64,000 nucleotides of DNA from Semisulcospira habei (GCA_036245525.1 BTPG01000006.1:88008139-88072138), one strand, 5' to 3'; shown: positions 10,256-24,050, numbered from the stretch's first letter. Notes: generated from the sequence alone by a model not told the origin. Program-made: numbers and translations.

Positions 10256-11156
10256 GAGATCAGCATAATAAGCCTAAAAATATAATCAACTCTAAATGTT
10301 CCTAATAGAGAAACGCATGTGAGCTCCAAACAATACGGTAGACTTTGGGATGAAATCCTTATTTTGTTCTTGATTATAAATGTGGACTTCGCTTACGCGG
10401 ATATACCAAAGTGAGATATAAACGCGCTTTTTGCCATTTGACCCCATGGTGCATAAAGCCACCGTTACCTCAGACAACACCGGTGGCTGTGATCACAAGG
10501 GGTTAATATCTCCATTAAAGAGAAACTTTGAGAACGTCAAAACAATACAACGTTGTTGTTACATTTGTTATTTCCCAAGTTTACTGTTTGTAGTTTCATC
10601 ATCACGACTCCCACAGTCCCAATACACACGCACAGATTGCTTAAAGGACATAACAAAAAATATTACATCGAATTCACGTAAACACATTCTGCTCCAGGAC
10701 CGAAATCCGCAAATTTTGAAGTTGCCCCTCGAAGACTGTATTACACTTTTGGAAACAGATCGAGCGTGTTAGTTCAAGGGTTGTCCCAGAATAGCTTGGT
10801 GCATATGGGCGCGAAGCTATTCTGGCACAACCCTTGAACTATCACGTTCGATCCATGTCTTGCCGTGGCCTGTCGGAGTTGAATGAGTAAAAAAAAAAAA
10901 ACAACCCAGTCTTTATCCGCCCTGTGCAACTAGTCACCGGAACCGTTTACAGTACCTGTGGCTGCATGCACAATGGGTGAACTGATTCAAGGCACCACGC
11001 ATCAATAGCTGCGGAAGTGTCACTTCCGCAGCTATTGATGCGGGCGCCGCGAATGAGTTCCAAATTGTTTACTCAGCCAAGTACGCGGGGTTCACTGAAA
11101 TTCAAAATATTTTCGTAAAGGTACGACACAACGTGGTTCAATCGCGATAAGGCACT
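10256..11156. other. Intergenic stretch with two hairpin repeats
   Basis: It contains a family B hairpin at 10768-10852 (arms TAGTTCAAGGGTTGTCCCAG / GGCACAACCCTTGAACTA) and a family D hairpin at 10986-11052 (GCATCAATAGCTGCGGAAGT and its complement). Nothing else recognisable. Confidence 0.65.
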
Positions 11157-11479
11157 ATTACACATTCATCATCATCATCATCAGTCCCTTGCCCGAACTG
11201 GGCGTTGGGGGGACTAAAAGGCAGCAGCAACAGACAGTGCTCTCCACTGAGTTCTATTTTGGGCGGTGGCAAGCAAGTCTGGCATCTCGAGTTCGGTCCA
11301 TTCTTTTATGTTTGCGACCCAACTCTTTCTCTGACGACCTCGCCGACGACTTCCTTCGAGAGTGCCTTGGAGGATAGTCTTGGACAAGGTGTTGTGTCGG
11401 GTCACGTGGCCAAACCAAGCAAGCTTGCGCCGTTTCACGGTTGCCAGAAGGGGTTCATGTGGGCCCACCATTACACATT
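11157..11479 (-). mobile_element. 5'-truncated LINE copy with 10-bp target duplication
   Basis: A 303-bp minus-strand insertion (11167-11469) carries only the C-terminal end of the LINE protein also present at 21459-23285 (motif RRRGRQRKSWVANIKEWTE) and a (CAT)n 3' tail. It is flanked by the direct repeat ATTACACATT at 11157-11166 and 11470-11479. The peptide matches the longer copy with no difference that I could see. That indicates recent target-primed insertion of the same family. Confidence 0.9.
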
Positions 11480-12176
11480 ACAGAATGAATGAACTCTATA
11501 ACTATCTGGGAATTGCGAACACTTCTCCAGTGCATGAGGCAAAGAACCTCATTAGCCCCCCCCCCTCCCCCTCCCACAGGTGCGTGGCTCATGAGGCTCT
11601 TTGCCGGTTGCTGGCCCTAATCATGTCCGTTTTCCTTGGAGTGATGGAATTATTCCGTGTTTGAAATTGCCTTGCTTTCAACAAAAATAATGTTGAGTTC
11701 ACTGGCAATGATGGGGTTAACATGTTATCGCGAACATTTCATATGAACGAAGCACGTGAAAGCGCAGCACTGCTCCACTTCCAAGTCCATCTAATACACG
11801 TTTCATAAATAATCGTTGCTAGTCATATACACACACATGCACAGCAGTTTACTTTTGTTGACGCAATAGTTTGTCCTACAAATCATCATGACTTTAACCC
11901 GTTCAGTGCCGAGAAAATTTGAACGCTACACAAATGCAAGAGGTATAGGTCCTCATGAGCCCCCGCAATTGCGGGGGCTCATGAGGATCTATACCTCTTG
12001 ATGACACCACTTTAAATCCATGCTTCTGGGACAACTAGGGTTTTTCGGTGTTGAATCAACGATGCTTGCAGAAACACAGTCTGCGTCAGCTGGCACTGAA
12101 CAGCTTAAAAATACAAATAGACAGGCAATCTCCAAATGGTTAATAAAGAAAGAAAATGCAGTAAAGTATTCGAACA
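11480..12176. other. Region downstream of FkbM-like gene 1
   Basis: No gene recognised. It holds a complete family A element at 11894-12108. Confidence 0.6.
11894..12108. mobile_element. Family A MITE, TTAA-bounded, copy 2
   Basis: It starts TTAACCCGTTCAGTGCC and ends GGCACTGAACAGCTTAA, so inverted termini lie directly inside TTAA. The interior has the perfect hairpin around GCCCCCGCAATTGCGGGGGC. TTAA targets and CCC-initial termini are typical of piggyBac-type elements. No transposase is encoded. Confidence 0.75.
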
Positions 12177-13145
12177 CTATTTTCTCATAAATAAAATGTT
12201 TTGCGGCCAAGTCAGCAACTTTTCATATTTCAACAGCTCGTCGGTATTTTTAAAATGGAAAGGCCGGTAACCTCGCTCTTCAAGATACATCAAGATGGCC
12301 CACCCTGATTCCACGTGACTGTTGACGTAAGCCATCCACTCAATCATAAAGTACCCGACGTCCACTTCTGAGAAGAATTTATCAGAACAACGCAGAGCCA
12401 GCCACTCAGAGGCCTCAATGTCCATCTTCATGAACACACGTTGAGTAGGCACATAGGGCACAAGGTCGTCAAGGCAAACAGCTCTTACCGCCAGGATCTT
12501 CTTCTCAGTATCGTTCTTGTGAGTTTTCAGCTGCATGACTCTGGAAGCGCCCACGTTGCTATGCTCCACACGGATAACCACGGTCTCGTGTCTGTCCGAG
12601 ATGGCGTTGTTGATTAGCACGACACGTGACGAGAGATTAGCCAATCGGAGAGAAGTGGCGAGAAGTTGCAGACTATCTGTCATGGCATCAACAGCCAGGA
12701 CTTTGTAGCCGTTGAACGCTGCAGAGAGGGTAAACACGCCGATGTTGCATCCTATATCCACAAAACTGAGAGCAGTACTGCCGGAGCCCGTTATGTTTTC
12801 TTTCACATCTTTTTCCATGACACTGAGCACGGTTGATATCTCATCAGGCTCCCAGCTCTGCGTCCTTTTGATATATCCTGAAATCATGGTGTCGATGCTG
12901 GGGTCGTAAGTACAGATCTTGGAGGACACCTTTCCTGGAATCACAAACGGCAGGTGGAACTGGCAAGCACGTTTCTCGGAGTGGTAGACGGTGGGCTTTT
13001 CATCCTCTGTATGTGCACAGATGACAGGAGAAACCCAACGGAAATATCGTGTGGTCGGGACATTATTCATCAGAAACACGACAGTTCCGATTGCAACGGC
13101 CGCTAAAAGCCAGTAGAAGCCAGTGCGTGTACATGCTGATGACAT
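12177..13145 (-). CDS. FkbM-family methyltransferase-like protein, paralog 1
   Basis: Intronless 322-residue ORF. A hydrophobic segment at residues 11-27 with a short N-terminal tail suggests a type II membrane anchor, as in Golgi enzymes (inference). Residues 129-140 (VDIGCNIGVFTL) form the SAM-binding loop, VLAVDAM (149-155) the next strand with the ribose-binding acidic residue, and KMDIEASEWLAL (240-251) the conserved FkbM C-terminal motif. Two N-glycosylation sequons occur (NIT at 117, NLS at 170). FkbM/Methyltransf_21 enzymes transfer a methyl group from SAM, often to a hydroxyl oxygen; the substrate cannot be predicted. This copy is the most divergent of the three in the window, all on the minus strand. 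Confidence 0.85.
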   Translation of the reverse strand: MSSACTRTGFYWLLAAVAIGTVVFLMNNVPTTRYFRWVSPVICAHTEDEKPTVYHSEKRACQFHLPFVIPGKVSSKICTYDPSIDTMISGYIKRTQSWEPDEISTVLSVMEKDVKENITGSGSTALSFVDIGCNIGVFTLSAAFNGYKVLAVDAMTDSLQLLATSLRLANLSSRVVLINNAISDRHETVVIRVEHSNVGASRVMQLKTHKNDTEKKILAVRAVCLDDLVPYVPTQRVFMKMDIEASEWLALRCSDKFFSEVDVGYFMIEWMAYVNSHVESGWAILMYLEERGYRPFHFKNTDELLKYEKLLTWPQNILFMRK

Positions 13146-13205
13146 GATGTTGCGGTGTCACGCTCTCAGCGAGGCAGACGGCAGAGGTTCAAGCAGCACA
13201 AGGTT

Positions 13206-14275
13206 TAGTCCATAAGCTAGGAAGGTCTACCGTGCACCCCCCCCCCCCCCCCAGTACTCAATAAGATGGGTTTCAAAGTGTTCCTTAGTATGTCCTGAGA
13301 TGTTTAAGCCATGTTCCCCGAAAATCCTTAGGAACACACCAGAGATATAGCCGATGGCGCAAGGGTACCCCCATTCACGCTCTTCGCAGGTGCTAAAATG
13401 AGATTGAGAAACATTTTCCTCTAAATAAATCAGAAGTTATTCCAGAAGCCCAAATCAGGTAATATTATGTCAAGACACACCACCTGCATCCTCTGCAAAA
13501 AAACAGAATAAAAAAATATTAAATCTCTGGCTCACAGTGAAGGTATTTGTGCACCCAGTAAACGACCATTTCCGCGAAATCGCAAAAAAAGACAAAAATA
13601 AAGTGTCAGATGCCTTCAGACATTTTCTATAGCACTGACAGTCCATTTGTAGGTTTACATCATTAAAACAGGATGTCACAATTATTATAAACTTGACTAG
13701 GTGATGCTGTGATCACTGTGAGTGCCACAGTGGTTGATTTTGTATCCCTACCCCCAAGTTGTAAAATACACAAAATTAATTAGAAAAAATTGCTCAAGTT
13801 ATCCCATTTTATTTTGACCTCTCTTTACCTATTGAGTTTCAATAATGTGAGCATAAAGTGCAAGAAAATAAGGAAAGTCGGCATCCTTTACGGTATGTTC
13901 GTGGTGAATGATAGCTTTTTACCATTTAAAATTGCTGAATTGGGAAACGTACATTGTTTCTGATGCCCTCAGAAATTTTGTATACAACTGATAGGTCTTT
14001 TTTAGGTTTTATTGTTTAGGATAGAGTACCACAGTTACTCCCAACCTGATTTTATGATGCTGTGATGCATTTAGGGGCCACAGTGGCTGAATCTGCTGCC
14101 CTACCCCCATTTTACCTGTACGCAAAGGAACGAAAAATGATCATAACAATTGCTCCTCTGATTAAATATTTTTGTTGCCAGTTTTCTTAACAAAATATGT
14201 ATATTGAGCATAAACATTTGTGATCATTTCATTAATTTCAATGTGACCCATCGATTTAATTGTAATTCTTTTTAT
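13206..14275. repeat. Left arm of a large inverted repeat
   Basis: This stretch of about 1.07 kb is the reverse complement, with scattered differences, of 16815-17897. Landmarks are GAAGGTCTACCGTGCACC next to a C-run at the outer end and TTTCATTAATTTCAATGT at the inner end. Each arm itself contains two diverged direct copies (period about 354 bp), for example the block ending in CCTACCCCCA at about 13753 and again at about 14107. The arm starts about 60 bp upstream of the FkbM-like gene 1 start codon. Confidence 0.85.
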
Positions 14276-14289
14276 TTAAGGCATGCTTA

Positions 14290-15965
14290 ACAGGGGCTGC
14301 CGCTGAAGCTTCTATCGTCTGCACATTCAGCACTCTTGTCAAACTCGGGGAATGTGTACCTCAGGGAGATGTTGTGTCTGATGCTGTTTTTGGTCTACAT
14401 TAATGACATCAGTACAACAGTACCAAGGTTCGTCTTGAACATCCTCCATGCAGATGACTTTGCAGTGTGGAGCGCAGCAGAACATAAAGAAATAGCATCC
14501 TCCAGAATCCAGGATGCTGCCAATAGAGTCAGCAGTTGGACTGAAAGAGGCCACTCAAACTGAGCTAGACCATCTCTTTCAATCAGACGGAAGAGGTCAC
14601 CTCAAAACTGGAGACCTTCCAGTACCAAAGACAGACAGGCCAACTTTACTGGCAACAAATAAATTACTGGATTCACGTGGAGGCATAAAGAAATAGCATC
14701 CTCCAGAACATAAAGAAATAGCATCCTCCAGAATCCAGGATGCTGACTATAGAGTCAGCAGCTGGACTGAAAGAGGCCACTCAAACTGAGCTAGACCATC
14801 TCTTTCAATCAGATGGAAGAGGTCACCTCAAAACTGGAGATCTTCCAGTACCAAAGACAGACAGGCCAACTTTACTGGCAACAAATAAATTACTGGATTC
14901 ACGTGGAGGCCTCACATTGAAACCATGGAAGCTAGAGCTGCAAAAAAGAAAGAGAGTCTCTGATGAAGAACTGGTGGGGACCACATTGGCGCAAATTACA
15001 GCATCCTGGCACAAGCAAACACCTGCTCGGTCAGACCAGTTGTGCGGTACCAAGATACATCGACAACATGAAACACTGCCTGAAACCCAAAAAGCCAGGC
15101 TTGACAAGATGCAGAACATGGGTCATTCTCATGATGAAGTGACATTCTTAGAGCCATCTGGAGCACCCCAATTTAGGAAATGGAGGACATTGGAGCCACT
15201 GGAATGCAGAACAGCACACACGATGAAGAGACTTACTAAACACCGACAGCATGGGAGACTACAGGAGCAGACCAAGAACGGTCAGAAATGCCCAATCTGA
15301 ACTGCCAACTGAAGGTCCTGCAAAGGGCTAACACTGACGTCCTGGAACCAAGCCCAAAGATGTGTGAACAGCTCCCTTCAGATACCTGGACATCTCGAAA
15401 GAGCCTTCAAGACAACATAATGTTCCAGGACTCTTTGCCAAAGGTCGCGGCACTGGAGGTTGTGCACAAGCGCTACCCTCACAGCAGCTGTGATACCACA
15501 CATGATGCCGTGTTGAATGAAGGAAGTGGCGTGTACATCTGTTGTGCAGACCGCACTACTACCTCCCTCTCCTTACCAGCTAGCGGCAGCAGCTCCAACT
15601 ATCGTACAGATCTGCAGGTGCTCAACACAGCAGCAGAGCACTAGCTAGGGAAAGGCAGCAGCTTGATCCACTGATCTCACCAGGAAGCTTCAAGATAGAC
15701 TGGATGCCCTGTCCACAAAATAGTGCTGCAGTGGATTCCAGTGCATTCTGGACTAGCTGGGAATGGAGACACTACAACAACAAAGTGATTGGCAAAAGCA
15801 GAATGGCGGCTGCAGCCTGTGGGCAGATGACATCAACAAGCTGAACAGGGAGAGCCAGGCCACCATCTTTCATCTACACACTGATTACTCTGGACTGGGT
15901 CCATCCAGAAAAGCAGGAACGTTTCACAAACCCAAACTGAAGCCTGAAGCTTTACACACTTTAAT
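14290..15965 (+). pseudogene. Decayed LINE (RT and RNase H remnants) between the inverted arms
   Basis: Plus-strand pieces show an RT segment with an HADDFAVWSAAE motif (about 14449) preceded by ECVPQGDV. Later comes an RNase H-like segment (GSGVYICCADRTTTSLSLPA at about 15525, NYRTDLQVLNTAAEH near 15598, then an LQWIPVHS-like motif near 15725). Frames are broken many times, and one portion is tandemly duplicated (14478-14930). No functional product is expected. Confidence 0.65.
14478..14930 (+). repeat. 226-bp tandem duplication inside the LINE remnant
   Basis: The sequence beginning CAGAACATAAAGAAATAGCA recurs 226 bp later and both copies run through GGATTCACGTGGAGGC. A third short piece (about 24 bp) lies at the junction near 14685. 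The copies differ at only a few positions. Confidence 0.9.
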
Positions 15966-16814
15966 CAGATCACTCTATATCAGCAATTATTTGAAGCTTC
16001 CGTGCCTAATGCGTGAAGAGATACCAAAATAAAAGAACGCTTAGTGAATGGCGGACTTCAGTAGAAGCGTAAACAACCACTCAGAATGTTCGCCATGCAG
16101 TCACTTTATGATCAGAGCTAAATATAGATCACTTGCAACAAGCGTCAGCATGATCGTTTGCAATGGGAATAGTCACAAATTGAGGGAGAAAAAAAAAAAA
16201 AAGTAGACAAAAGTTTGCCAGCACGTTGTCATTTTGTACAAACTTTCACAGACTTTAAGGAAAAGGACTGAAATTGACAGACTTTCCAGGGCCCTCAAAA
16301 AGCCTTGCCATTTTTTTACAACTTTCACAAATGTTCACAGACCGTAAGGACCCTGCTGAACTCACCTCGTGAGACTGGGTCATGTGGAAACAGCCCTATG
16401 CGAATTTGGCGTAGAAAATCGGTCTCCTTAGCACATTCTCCAAACATGTCCATACAGAGAAGCGGTCTGCTGGCAGTTCTGACCAGAAGACACGCCCCTA
16501 TACACCAAACTCTGAAAACATGCTGCCTAGCTCTTGACAGCTCACTTATTGGCAGCCAGAACAATATAAGATTTAAAGACGGCCATAAAAAAAGATTGAA
16601 CGTTGCAGAAGGTGGAAGTGGAGATCTCGTGGTCGACATGTGGAAACTAAGTATTTTTGATAACATTGTTTTGGCTATTAGGAACCATGAAACTTTATTA
16701 CGCATATTCATATTTACACATTTCTAGATTAAAATAAATCAAAGGAAAAGGGGAGACCTTACTAGACCCGCCTTACGCTAGGTAAAATATCACCTAAAAG
16801 ACCAGCCAGTTAAA
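15966..16814. other. Unassigned sequence between the inverted arms
   Basis: No recognised protein. It includes two similar ACAACTTTCACA-type motifs near 16235 and 16320 and a 140-codon frame (16305-16727) with no family features. It is probably the interior of the repeat structure or LINE flank. Confidence 0.4.
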
Positions 16815-17897
16815 AATAGTTACAATTAAATTGATGGGTTACATTGAAATTAATGAAATGATCACAACTTTTTATGCTCAGTATGCATACTTTAAAAAAA
16901 CAACAACTGGCAACAAAAAATATTTAAACAGAGGACTATTACGTAAGCAATTTTTATGATTATTTTGCATTACTTTGCGTACTGGTAAAATGGGGGTAGG
17001 GCAGCAGATTCAGCCACTGTGGCCCCTAAATGCATCATAGCATCACAAAATCAGGTTGGGAGTAACTGTGGTACTCTATCCTAAACAATAAAACCTAACA
17101 AAGACCTATCGGTAATATACATAATTTCTGAGGGCACCGGAAACAACGTACGTTTCCCAATTTGGCAATTTTAAATGGGAAAAAGCTATCATTCACCACG
17201 AATGTACCGTAAAGGATGCCGACTTTCCTTATTTTCTTGCACTTTATGCTCACATTATTGAAACTTAATAGGTAAAGAAAGGTAAAAATGAAATGGAATA
17301 ACTTTAGAAATTTTTTCTAATTAATTTTGTGTATTTTTACAACTTGGGGGTAGGGATACAAAATCAACCACTGTGGCACTCACAGTGATCACAGCATCAC
17401 CTAGTCAATATAATAATTGTAACATCCTGTTGTAATAATGTAAGCCTGAAAATGGACTGCCAGCACTATAGAAAATGTCTGAAGGCATCCGACACATTAT
17501 TTTTGTCTTTTTTTGCGATTTCTCGGAAATGGTCGTTTGCTGGGTCCACAAATACCTTCACTGTGAGCCAGAGATTCAATATTTTTTCATTCTGTTTTTT
17601 GCAGAGGCTGCAGAACGTGTGCCTTAACATAATATTGCCTGATTTGGGCTTCTGGAATGAATTCTGATTTATTTAGAGGAAAATGTTTCTCAACCTCATT
17701 TTAGCACTTGCGAAGAGCGTGAATGGGGGTACCCTTGCGCCACCGGCTATATCTCTGGTGTGTTCCTAAGGATTTTCGGGGAACATGGCTTAAACATCTC
17801 AGGACATACTAAGGAACACTTTGAAATCCATCTTATTGAGTACTGGGGGGGGGGGGGGGGGGGGGGTGCACGGTAGACCTTCCTAGCTTGTGGACTA
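16815..17897. repeat. Right arm of the large inverted repeat
   Basis: Reverse complement of 13206-14275. It ends in a G-run (about 17846-17866) followed by GTGCACGGTAGACCTTCC, mirroring the left outer end. I saw no clear target duplication outside the arms. Confidence 0.85.
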
Positions 17898-20004
<2,107 letters not shown>

Positions 20005-20349
20005 CCCCAGGGAGGAGCTGGGGTGGGATGCTGGGAGTGGGGTGGGGGCGAGTGGGGGAGGGGGCTAACAGCGATAACAACACAAGTTAATTGAAACCAC
20101 AATATAATATAAATGTGTACAGCCTCTACCTCACCCACATTAACACGTAAAATTTGCCTAATGTAAATCCACCAAGCGTGAAGCCATTCAGGTATGAATC
20201 CATCCCACTGAGAAATCTGATTGCAGTAGCGGCAGCACAGCTCTGCACTATACAAGGGTGGATTGGGAGAAGTGGTAACATCTTGCATATATTGCTGGCA
20301 CAGCTCACGGTTGGCAACAGCACCACGTGTTTTCCACGGTAATTGTCGA

Positions 20350-20563
20350 TTAACCCATTCAGCCCTGACGCTTAACAGCAGGAGATGGATCGACCATGAT
20401 AATTCAAGGGTAGTGCCAGATTAGCTTGGCGCCTTCAGGCGCCAAACTAATCTGGCACTACCTTTGAATTATCATGGTCGATCCATCTCCTGCAACAGGT
20501 GCATAGTAATTAGATGACGCCTCCAAAATTTGGGAAATACGTGCGTCGGGCTGAATGAGTTAA
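20350..20563. mobile_element. Family B MITE, TTAA-bounded
   Basis: The termini are TTAACCCATTCAGCCC and GGGCTGAATGAGTTAA. The interior is a long hairpin with arms GGAGATGGATCGACCATGAT and complement, and a centre GGCGCCTTCAGGCGCC. It is the best-preserved family B copy together with 54359-54574. A partial second copy follows at 20566-20650. Confidence 0.8.
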
Positions 20564-20990
20564 ATTTTAATCCATTTAGCCCCGACGCACTAGAAAAGGA
20601 GATAAATCGAGCATAATAAATCAAGGGTAGTGCTAGTTTAGCTTCGCGCCATCAATTAATGCTCGAGATAATACTCAAATAAGCAGTTTAACCCCTTGTG
20701 CACGCAGCCACCGGTACAACATGCACAATGGGGTTAACAGCACCAAGACTTTTTTGCTCTTGAAAATCCCCAAATAGAAAGGAACACACTTAGAAAAGAT
20801 AATTACAAGACAATTTATTCTTAATAAATTGTATTGCACTTGTCCATTCTGAGGGTGTTTCTTTCTTTTCATAAAATGTCTTGCAACTGTCCTTTCTAAT
20901 AGTGTTTCCTTTTATGGTGTTGGTATTCTTCGTAATTTACAAGCTTGACAATAATCTTTTCGATCCGGCTTTATTTGGTAGTGGCTCGCC

Positions 20991-21102
20991 CAGTAAGCTA
21001 CGGTCCTCGGGCCGAGGTCGGCGGTCGATGGCCCGCGCACAACTGTGCGCCGGCCATTGATGGCCTATATCGGCCCGGTGGTCAATTGCTAGCTTACTTA
21101 CC
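20991..21102. repeat. GGGCCGA-type palindrome, copy 2
   Basis: The arms CAGTAAGCTACGG...GGGCCGAGGTCGGC pair with GGCCTATATCGGCCC...CTAGCTTACTT. Same family as 1661, 28306, 47441 and 52436. Confidence 0.65.
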
Positions 21103-21185
21103 AAGTGGGTTGTTTTGTAGGGGAAAATGACTTGGACTTCACGCAACATTTCCCATCTACGTGGTTTTTACAATAGTCAGGTTTC

Positions 21186-21435
21186 GTTTGCAATGAACGA
21201 CTCCCGACAACGAACGAGAGCGAAATCACGTTTGATAAACAGCTTGGACCATAAGCATAGACAATGCTTCAAATACTGCAACCATCTCCAAGAGGCATAG
21301 ATCCTCATGAGCCCGTAGGGCTCATGAGGATTTATGCCTCTTGGAGATACTGATTTGGAGTGTTGTCTTTGCTTATGGCACAAGCCGATTATCCGCCGTG
21401 ATTTTGCTCTCGTTCGTTGTTGTGAGTCGTTCGTC
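21186..21435. repeat. Large foldback repeat with family A core
   Basis: A palindrome of about 250 bp. The outer arms carry GAACGAGAGCGAAATCACG and its complement. The core is AGAGGCATAGATCCTCATGA and its complement. A second copy is at 61215-61445, so this is an interspersed family rather than a local event. Confidence 0.75.
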
Positions 21436-21458
21436 GAAAACTCACCAATCATAATCAT

Positions 21459-22178
21459 CATCATCATCAGTCCCTTGCCCGAACTGGGCGTTGGGGGGGA
21501 CTGAAAGGCAGCAGCAACAGACAGTGCTCTCCACTGAGTTCTATTTTGGGCGGTGGCAAGCAAGTCTGGCATCTCGAGTTCGGTCCATTCTTTTATGTTT
21601 GCGACCCAACTCTTTCTCTGACGACCTCGCCGACGACTTCCTTCGAGAGTGCCTTGGAGGATAGTCTTGGACAAGGTGTTGTGTCGGGTCACGTGGCCAA
21701 ACCAAGCAAGCTTGCGCCGTTTCACGGTTGCCAGAAGGGGTTCATGTGGGCCCACAAGGGAAGTGACGATGCTCCGTACATATTCGTTGGTCTTGTGCTC
21801 GCGGTACGAGATGCGGAGCAACTTCCTCAGGCACTTGTTCTCAAAGGCCTGGATTTTCTTTTCTGAGTCTGCAAGCAGTGTCCAAGTCTCACAGCCGTAG
21901 AGTAGAATAGACACTACGAGGGACTTGTAAAGCCTGTACTTGATGGTGAAGCTGATGGAGTTACTTCGCCATATCCTGTCCAGCCTGGCCATTGCGGATG
22001 TTGCTGTACCTATCCTGATACGGATCTCTGCTATGCAACTACCGTCTTTGGACAGGGTGGCTCCCAAGTACTTGAAGCTATTGACCTCTTCTAGCTTCTG
22101 GCCGTTCATGTGAATGTTGCTGCTGCTGTCGCTTGTGGTGTTGATCATCACTTTGCTTTTATCCGTACTGATCTCCAT
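21459..22178 (-). pseudogene. LINE RT thumb and C-terminal region
   Basis: Continues the RT after the frameshift: MEISTDKSKVM, NSFKYLGATLSKDG, LLYGCETWTL, then RRKLAWFGHVTRH and RRRGRQRKSWVANIKEW, the usual C-terminal motif of RTE-like EN-RT elements. The open frame extends past the element's 3' tail into flanking DNA (to 21177); that extension is accidental. Confidence 0.78.
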
Positions 22179-22213
22179 GCCATAAGACCCTGCGCTACTT
22201 GAAAGTTTGTCTG

Positions 22214-23248
22214 TCAGGTTTTGAAGCTCACGCTATTGCTGCCTGCCATGAGGTCAATGTCGTCTGCGAATCGAAGATTGCACAGGGATCTGCCACCAAT
22301 AGAGATTGAAGTATGGTGGTCGTGGAGGGTTTCCTGCATGATCTTCTCCAGGAATATGTTGAAAAGGACAGGAGAGAGCAGGCATCCTTGACGGACACCG
22401 ATCGTCGTCCTGAAGAACACGCCTGACTGATTGTTAAGTAGGACCGCGCTGCAGGCGTTCTTGTAAAGCGCTTCTATCATTTGGATCAGTCCCTCCTCTA
22501 TGTTGAACGATCTCATGACTTGCCAGAGTCCGTCGTGCCAGACGCGATCAAATGCTTTCCTGAAATCAATGAAGTTGTGGTAGAGTTCGCCCTGATGCTG
22601 CAGATGTTTCTCAATCAGGACGCGGCAGTTGAAAATCTGCTCTACAGTGCTTCTTCCAACTCTGAAGCCAGCCTGTTCTTCTGCCAGCAGTTCCTCGGCG
22701 AAAGTTTTGAGGCGGTTGAGAATGATCCTAAGCATTACTTTGCTAGGGTGACTTATCAGACTGATAGTTCTGTAGTTCTGGCACTGTTTCAGGTTTCCTT
22801 TCTTGGGGAGCGGGATCACTAGAGACTGTGTCCATTCTACTGGCCATTTCTTTTGCTCCCAGATCTTTTGACAGAGTGTAGTGAGTACCTTTGTTGTTAC
22901 TTCTCCTCCATGTTTCAACAGTTCAGCAGGTACGTTGTCTACACCTGGAGACTTTCCTCCCTTCAGGCCGCGTACGGCTGTTTCCACCTCTTCAGCTAAC
23001 ACTGGCAGGTCTTCGGCCTTCCTGGCCCCAGCCTGGTTGTTTTGGAGGATGCTGGTGTCTGGCTCAGGCTTGTAGTTATACAAGTCTCGGCAGTACTCAG
23101 TCCATCTGTTTAGTACAGCAGTGTTTTCCGTAAGGAGTTGGCCGCTGCTGTCTTCGATGACTGTGGCTGTTCGCTGTTGAGTCTTGGTGAGGGTCCTTAG
23201 CGTTTCATAAGCCTTCTTGCTGTTGCCGTTTGCCATGCCCTCTTCCAC
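22214..23248 (-). pseudogene. LINE reverse transcriptase, N-terminal part
   Basis: The frame carries RT blocks KSPGVDNVPAELL, WTQSLVIPLPKKGN, EEQAGFRVGRSTVEQIF, NFIDFRKAFDRVW, GVRQGCLLSPVLFNIF and RFADDIDLMAG (the YADD-type active site as FADD). A frameshift near 22230 moves the thumb region to the next frame (21459-22178). The element is 5'-truncated and the ORF is broken, so it is not autonomous. Confidence 0.8.
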
Positions 23249-23325
23249 GCTACGACACTGGTCTTCAATCCAATCTTCTTTGGCTTCATAATCATAATAC
23301 TGGGCATAAACTCATTCATTGCGCG

Positions 23326-23410
23326 CCGTATCAATAGCTGCGAAAGTGTCCTATAGCGTTGCCGGCGGCAACGCAGCACTACACCTCCGCAACTATTAAT
23401 GCAGGGCGCC
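23326..23410. repeat. Family D palindrome, copy 3
   Basis: ATCAATAGCTGCGAAAGTGT pairs with a diverged complement ending CAACTATTAATGC; the centre is GTTGCCGGCGGCAAC. Confidence 0.6.
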
Positions 23411-23484
23411 TTGAATGACTTACTGCAGTTGCACGTAACGATCTATTTCAGTTGTGAGACTGTCACAATTGTGAAAAATCTCTA

Positions 23485-24050
23485 GGGGGTCTGCCCTGGG
23501 TGACATGAGTGAGGTTAACTGGTGTACATTTTAGTTCCCATGGTCATCCTGGTCAGCCCGACGGTGTAGTTTTATAAAAAAAAATTATATTTAATTATTT
23601 AATTATTTATTTATTTTTTTCTGGGGCATTTGTTTTCGTCTATTCTTGGTCCGCTCACCTGTATTTTTTTTTTTTTTTTTTTTTTAATTCTCCCTATTGT
23701 CTGTGCTGCCTGTAGTCCTGATATTGGATATGTGTTGCTACATGGTCTGCTGCACCTAAAAGATGATGAGTTATGTATTTGCAGTTAATGCATTTCTTAT
23801 ATATCATTTCCATATACATATTTTGTAATTGTAATGATTTTCTGCTCTTTTCGTGTGTTGTAAACTATGGTACGATAAATTAGCATGAAGGTGTAGCATC
23901 CCTAGCATGTCTTAGGTTTATTTAGCATAATTATTAGACCGGCTGGCGACATAATTCAATATTCTGTTGTTGTTTTTTTCACAAGCAGCGCAGGCATGTC
24001 CTGAGAACGTCTTGCTGCTGTCGGGACTTTAAGCAATGTACAACCAACCA
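23485..24050 (-). repeat. Interspersed repeat with TTGCTTAACGTCCCGACAGC-type end
   Basis: Reverse-complement relative of 61850-62240: shared CAAGCAGCGCAGGCATGTCC, GTCGGGACTTTAAGCAATGT and CCGGCTGGCGACAT. It is probably a non-autonomous SINE-like element; no coding capacity. It contains a T-run at about 23666-23685. Confidence 0.65.

Larger units (their letters stand above)
21449..23295 (-). mobile_element. RTE-like LINE copy with 10-bp target duplication
   Basis: Minus-strand, 5'-truncated LINE of about 1.83 kb (21459-23285) with a simple-repeat 3' tail (ATG)n. The direct repeat TCATAATCAT is at 21449-21458 and 23286-23295; because the tail is also AT-rich, the exact junction is slightly uncertain. 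It has RT and C-terminal region but no endonuclease. It is the longer relative of 11157-11479. Confidence 0.85.

Noticed and set aside
12177..13145. FkbM-like genes as bacterial contamination or recent transfer
   Set aside because: The genes have eukaryote-style N-terminal anchors and are embedded among host repeats in a segmental duplication; nothing in base composition sets them apart.
13470..13679. 69-codon frame also seen at 17452-17667
   Set aside because: The two similar frames are the same inverted-arm sequence; they do not show conserved coding features.
16305..16727. 140-codon plus frame and opposite 128-codon frame
   Set aside because: Neither has recognisable motifs, and both lie inside the repeat structure; kept as unassigned sequence.
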